Positions 14,420 to 17,535 of a stretch of DNA of 17,535 nt are shown in pieces. Each line of letters starts with the position of its first letter. Positions within the stretch are counted from its first letter, which is position 1. The notes below the pieces were generated by a model, which was not told where the DNA came from, ran no database searches, and saw only the letters and a program-made list of their open reading frames with translations. Position numbers and translations under genes: made by a program. Origin of the DNA: JAMCXS01 sp964459065 (GTDB taxonomy: Bacteria > Acidobacteriota > Terriglobia > UBA7540); the NCBI GenBank assembly GCA_964459065.1, contig CAYWMN010000058.1, positions 1 through 17,535 of the forward strand, in the 5' to 3' direction.

Positions 14420-16417
14420 TCACCCGCACAAAAGCCGTCCTTCCTTTTTCCATTCTAAGGCGAGGAGAGAAACATCGTCCCGCAAGCAGTCGTGGCACTG
14501 CCATTCCTCCACTGTCTGCAACAGGGCTTTAAGACTTTCCTGGAGAGGAAGCTGGTAAACCTCTTCGAGCCGGGCAAGAAGCCGTTGAGCCCCATATTCC
14601 TCTTCTGAGACGTTCGAGGCTTCTGTGACTCCGTCAGAATAGAGGTAGATCCGGTCACCCGGACGCAGCAGGACAGCACGTTCGTCGTAGGATGCAGCGA
14701 AGAGGCCGATGGGAAGGCCCGTAGGAGCCTCAAGCGCAAGAGGCGCAGCACCGCTTCGCACCAAGATAGGTCCGGGGTGGCCCGCTGCAACATACTGGAA
14801 TTCGCCCGATTCCGCGTTCAGCATTGCATAGACCAGCGTGAGATACTGCGGGGCAATATTCTCCCGCATGAACTGCTGATTTAAAACCAGAGCTATATCC
14901 GCCGGGGAGGCCAGCGAGGAAGAAGGACCGCCCGCAGGTTCACCCGGCCTTAAGCCCGGCACGTCAAGTCTTCTGGAAAGGAGCAAGCTCGCCGCGACCG
15001 CCATCAAGGCAGAAGGCACACCGTGCCCGCTCACATCCAAAAGATAGAGGGCGACGTGCGCGTCGTCGAGCTGCAGGACATTGAGTTGGTCTCCCGCAAG
15101 TTCCGCGGTCGGCTTGAATAGCCAGGCAAACTCAACTCCCTTCATGCGGGGAGGAGCATTGGGAAGGAAAGCCTGCTGAACCTTGGCAGCGGCCTCCAAG
15201 TCGCGCATCATGCGGTTGTTGGTGGCAAGAATCTCATTGTTGGCAGCAGCTAAGCTTTCTTCGGCCAGCCTCCGGGCCGTAATGTCGGATTGGATTCCGA
15301 CGAAATGGGTCAGGCTGCCCTTGTCATCGCGTAAGGGAGCGATCGAGAGCCGATTCCAAAACGGCGTCCCATCCTTGCGGTAATTCAGCAGTTCCACCAG
15401 GCAGTCGCGGCGATCTCGGAGACACTCACGAATTTGCTCGAGTGTGGCAGGGTCCGTTCCAGATCCCTGCAGAAAGCGGCAGTTGCGGCCAAGGACATCC
15501 TGGCGCGAATACCCCGTCAACCGCTCGAAACCGTCATTGACGTAGATTAAGGGATTGTCGGGCTGGCTGGGATCAGAGATGACGATTCCCTCCGCCGCCG
15601 CTCCCATGGCACGATCTCGCAGGCGCAACTCATCCTCAACCCTTTTCTGCTCTGTGATGTCGCTTTCGATGGCTGTAAAACCCGCGAGTTCTGCAGAATC
15701 GTTGTGAAACGGTTGGACTTCAATGTGCACCCAATACTTACGGCCCGACTTGCTATAGTTCATGACTTCTGCCTTGAACCCCTCGCCCCTGCTGAGCCGT
15801 TCCCGCATATAGCCCGCGGTTCTTTCGTCGGTCTCCGGCCCTTGCAGAAACGATCCCGGTGTGGCCCCGCGTGTCTCCTGCAACGTGTATTCCGTCACCC
15901 GGGTAAAGGCCTCGTTCACCCACTCAATTCGCCCTTGCGGGTCGGTTATGATAACGATGTTGTCGGTCCGGCTGGCGACGAGAGCAAGTTTGCCCGCTTG
16001 CGCCTCGCTTTGCTGAAGCCGTTGCATGGCCCGCGCGAATTCAAACGCATGATCAATGGCGTATTCGAGAAGCGGCCTGTTGAGTTGATTGCGGGGAAGG
16101 CATCCTGCCGCTCCCGCCTTGATGAGATGAGCGCGAGAATCCGGGGTCGCATCGGGCGTCAAAAAAATGATGGGTTTTGTCCAGCGGCTTGCGAAAGCTT
16201 GTTGCAGAAATGCGCCGGCCTCGTCTGGACTGCCGTTGAGCGCTACGAAATAGATCTCGTGTTCTTGCTGGCTTAAAGTCGCTGCGGCCTCGCTGGTCCG
16301 CGCCTGCCATTCCAGGGCAATCGTCCTCCCCTGAATCTGAGCCACGATTGCTCGCAGGGTGTCGAAAAGAGCGGAATCTCCGCCGATCAGCAAAATCCTA
16401 AGAGAAGAGTCACTCAT
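14420..16417 (-). CDS. Receiver-like/PAS/LOV sensor with RsbU-type (SpoIIE) PP2C phosphatase output
   Basis: A 665-residue protein from ATG 16417, which has GGAG 6 nt upstream. Residues of about 5-125 form a receiver-like domain that keeps an acidic Asp14 but has Ala where the phospho-Asp should be (near residue 59, FVALN) and Arg109 for the usual Lys, so it is probably not phosphorylated. Residues of about 140-260 are a PAS domain. Residues of about 267-383 are a LOV domain: GRNCRFLQG with photoactive Cys313, plus Asn345 (LLNYRKDG), Asn355 (PFWN) and Gln376 (VGIQSD), the flavin-contacting set. A coiled-coil linker (380-415) leads to the PP2C domain, whose metal aspartates look kept: Asp443 (AGD), Asp461 (DVSGHG), Asp595 (YSDG) and Asp647-648 (RDDVS). 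RsbU-type phosphatases dephosphorylate STAS anti-anti-sigma factors, so blue light probably controls a stress or lifestyle switch. No STAS or anti-sigma gene is in the window. Confidence 0.9.
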   Translation of the reverse strand: MSDSSLRILLIGGDSALFDTLRAIVAQIQGRTIALEWQARTSEAAATLSQQEHEIYFVALNGSPDEAGAFLQQAFASRWTKPIIFLTPDATPDSRAHLIKAGAAGCLPRNQLNRPLLEYAIDHAFEFARAMQRLQQSEAQAGKLALVASRTDNIVIITDPQGRIEWVNEAFTRVTEYTLQETRGATPGSFLQGPETDERTAGYMRERLSRGEGFKAEVMNYSKSGRKYWVHIEVQPFHNDSAELAGFTAIESDITEQKRVEDELRLRDRAMGAAAEGIVISDPSQPDNPLIYVNDGFERLTGYSRQDVLGRNCRFLQGSGTDPATLEQIRECLRDRRDCLVELLNYRKDGTPFWNRLSIAPLRDDKGSLTHFVGIQSDITARRLAEESLAAANNEILATNNRMMRDLEAAAKVQQAFLPNAPPRMKGVEFAWLFKPTAELAGDQLNVLQLDDAHVALYLLDVSGHGVPSALMAVAASLLLSRRLDVPGLRPGEPAGGPSSSLASPADIALVLNQQFMRENIAPQYLTLVYAMLNAESGEFQYVAAGHPGPILVRSGAAPLALEAPTGLPIGLFAASYDERAVLLRPGDRIYLYSDGVTEASNVSEEEYGAQRLLARLEEVYQLPLQESLKALLQTVEEWQCHDCLRDDVSLLALEWKKEGRLLCG

Positions 16418-16423
16418 AAAAGA

Positions 16424-16427
16424 CTCC
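16424..16427 (-). promoter_or_regulatory. Ribosome-binding site that sets the LOV-phosphatase start
   Basis: GGAG on the minus strand, within GCGGAG, lies 6 nt before the ATG at 16417. It supports that start over the in-frame start at 16492, whose extra 25 residues look unlike a domain. Confidence 0.6.
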
Positions 16428-16921
16428 GCAGATTTCGCGGTGCCCAGGGCCTTCCGCAAGTCGCGCGTATTCCCTCCCGGCATTTGAACCAAAGTGGGCG
16501 TACACGGAAACAGAAACCTCTAGGTAACGGTAACGACCATGCCGGCACAGGGCAACTTACCGATCCGCCGGTACCCGCGAACCAAGCTTGAATCAAAGTA
16601 TAGGGCATCTCCCTTTTCAGGTCATTCTCTTCCTCGCCGAGGAGGAGTCCCAGCTTGCCGCACAATCCATAAATGAACTCGGCGCCGACGTGCTCGTTGA
16701 ACCGCGTTTTTGCGGCGTTGGAATGATTGGACTTGGAAGGCCAAAAGGGGATGTTGCGGCAACAGCTTGTCGGTTTGAGAGTCTTGGTGCTTCCCAAAAG
16801 GCTCATGCGGCACCCAAACTACAGCTGAGCGGTGGGCTCCCTGGCAAGATCGGGAGGAGGTTAAAAGGGTTGGGCGAGCCAACGGAGCGGGTCGCGATAA
16901 ACGCCCTAGAATTTAGATATC

Positions 16922-17020
16922 ACCGTTCACTTGACGGTAAGTCGGCAAACCATCCTTGGGATAAGGCTTTCGGGGGGTGGCGAGTCAGGTCGCGCCGTAA
17001 GCCCTCAGGCTGTCACAGCC
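16922..17020. other. Cluster of potential stem-loops
   Basis: Three hairpins follow each other: ACCGT/ACGGT at 16922-16938 (extends to TGACGGT with one bulge), CCATCC (16951-16956) with GGGTGG (16975-16980, one G-U pair), and GGCTG/CAGCC at 17008-17020 with a 3-nt loop. No protein frame explains them. In GC-rich DNA such pairings also arise by chance. Confidence 0.25.
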
Positions 17021-17248
17021 CGGAAAATGTCCGCACGTGAGCTTCCGGCTTTGCATGCAAGGATTGGCCGCGGCGGATACGAATGTTTGCATCTTCCACC
17101 GTCCGACTGCCGTCCTTGCAATCTGCGGCAACACTGGGCATGGCAGTCGGCAACAGTCAAGGACCCCGCGTCCTAGAAGCGGGGCGATCTGCCGGGCGGC
17201 GGGGCGCAACCAAACCGGCAGTACGGGCAAGGCAAAAGGAGCGGCAAG

Positions 17249-17313
17249 AAGCCCCCACTGGGACTTTGCTCCCGCTGACAGGTGGATTTGCGCCGGCGGC
17301 CGACTGGGGGCTT
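17249..17313. other. Long-range 9-bp inverted repeat
   Basis: AAGCCCCCA (17249-17257) pairs perfectly with TGGGGGCTT (17305-17313), enclosing 47 nt that can form a small internal GGGA/TCCC hairpin. A separate CCCCGC/GCGGGG hairpin lies upstream at 17164-17184. These could belong to a structured RNA or a decayed mobile element end; nothing else identifies them. Confidence 0.3.
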
Positions 17314-17535
17314 TCTCGACCGTGTTGTAATGGCTCTGCTGCAATGGAATGGTCCGGAGGCCGCTGTGGGTTTTTGGACCACCATAGAGGGAATATGTGG
17401 CCAAGGTCCGGCGGGGCACGATGAAGTACCAATTCGTCACCGGTCTGCTGTTCCGCCCGGAGATATCGACGTTTACTTCCTGCCGTTCCCGATGCCGCCA
17501 CGCTCCGTGAACCCCAGCACCTGCTGGACTGGCTG

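Larger units (their letters stand above)
16418..17535. other. 1.1-kb stretch to the window edge with no supported gene
   Basis: Several open frames of 60-150 codons exist on both strands (for example 16414-16806 minus, 16588-17040 plus, 16985-17440 minus, 17083-17424 plus). They overlap each other, lack good ribosome-binding sites, and show biased Arg/Pro/Ser/Cys-rich composition without recognisable domains. The promoter of the LOV-phosphatase gene should lie at the left end. The stretch carries several potential stem-loops, noted separately. An ATG at 17421 opens a frame that stops after 29 codons. It is either a large non-coding region, an eroded gene, or contains a structured RNA. Confidence 0.4.

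Noticed and set aside
16941..16980. Possible c-di-GMP riboswitch-like segment (GGCAAACC followed by GGG and a G-rich run)
   Set aside because: Only the GCAAACC-like piece matches. The second conserved half (GGGACGCAAAGCC-like) is absent on this strand, and no gene lies suitably downstream.
16588..17040. 150-codon plus-strand frame upstream of the LOV-phosphatase gene
   Set aside because: No good ribosome-binding site, no recognisable domain, overlaps other equally weak frames, and its C-terminal third is biased. Not annotated as a gene.
17371..17386. Possible second copy of the tRNA 3' end (GGACCACCA) as an attachment site
   Set aside because: Only a few bases resemble GGTCCACCA, and the flanking T-arm sequence is absent, so it does not qualify as an att repeat.
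17421..17535. Start of a gene at the right edge (ATG 17421)
   Set aside because: The frame from this ATG stops after 29 codons. Other frames are open to the edge but too short to judge.
1..17535. CRISPR array, toxin-antitoxin pair or defence system
   Set aside because: No regularly spaced repeats, cas-like genes, small paired genes with toxin likeness or restriction/defence domains were seen on either strand.

Overview
The window is GC-rich, densely coded bacterial DNA. Its gene content points to a soil-type Gram-negative with a taste for polysaccharides: several exported carbohydrate-active enzymes, a malectin-type sugar-binding domain, a Tat-exported beta-helix protein, an RsbU-type stress phosphatase and frequent TTG/GTG starts. 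Acidobacteriota is my best guess. This is an inference from gene style, because no marker gene is present.

Left third (1-8798): a carbohydrate-use region. Two plus-strand genes come first, the 3' part of a sugar phosphate isomerase/epimerase-like TIM barrel and a Tat-exported right-handed beta-helix enzyme. They run head-on into three minus-strand genes that read as one operon (8798 to 2981): an 898-residue exported alpha/alpha-barrel-like protein ending in a malectin domain, an exported CE1-like esterase, and an exported TIM-barrel-type putative glycosidase. A hairpin between the converging genes can serve both as a terminator. Together they look like a locus for cutting and de-esterifying a plant or microbial polysaccharide; the substrate cannot be read from the sequence.

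Middle (8966-13106): an unrecognised 245-residue protein, a small DUF5658-like membrane protein, and a membrane-anchored protein whose only recognisable domain is a PAS domain, all on the minus strand. Divergent from these is a ClC-family chloride transporter with a C-terminal RCK_C/TrkA_C domain.

Right third (13283-17535): a tRNA-Ala(GGC) gene with its own sigma70-like promoter is followed directly by the catalytic half of a tyrosine recombinase whose N-terminal half is missing. This is the classic scar of a mobile element that integrated at the tRNA 3' end. After 384 bp of apparent debris comes a multidomain light-sensor candidate on the minus strand: degenerate receiver, PAS, LOV (photoactive Cys and flavin-contacting residues present), coiled coil, and SpoIIE/RsbU-type PP2C phosphatase. 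The last 1.1 kb holds no gene I can support but several potential stem-loops.

The items most worth a second look are the LOV-RsbU protein, the uncharacterised polysaccharide operon, the tRNA-linked integrase relic with its repeated TGGTAC-type motifs, and the ClC protein with valine at the proton-glutamate position.
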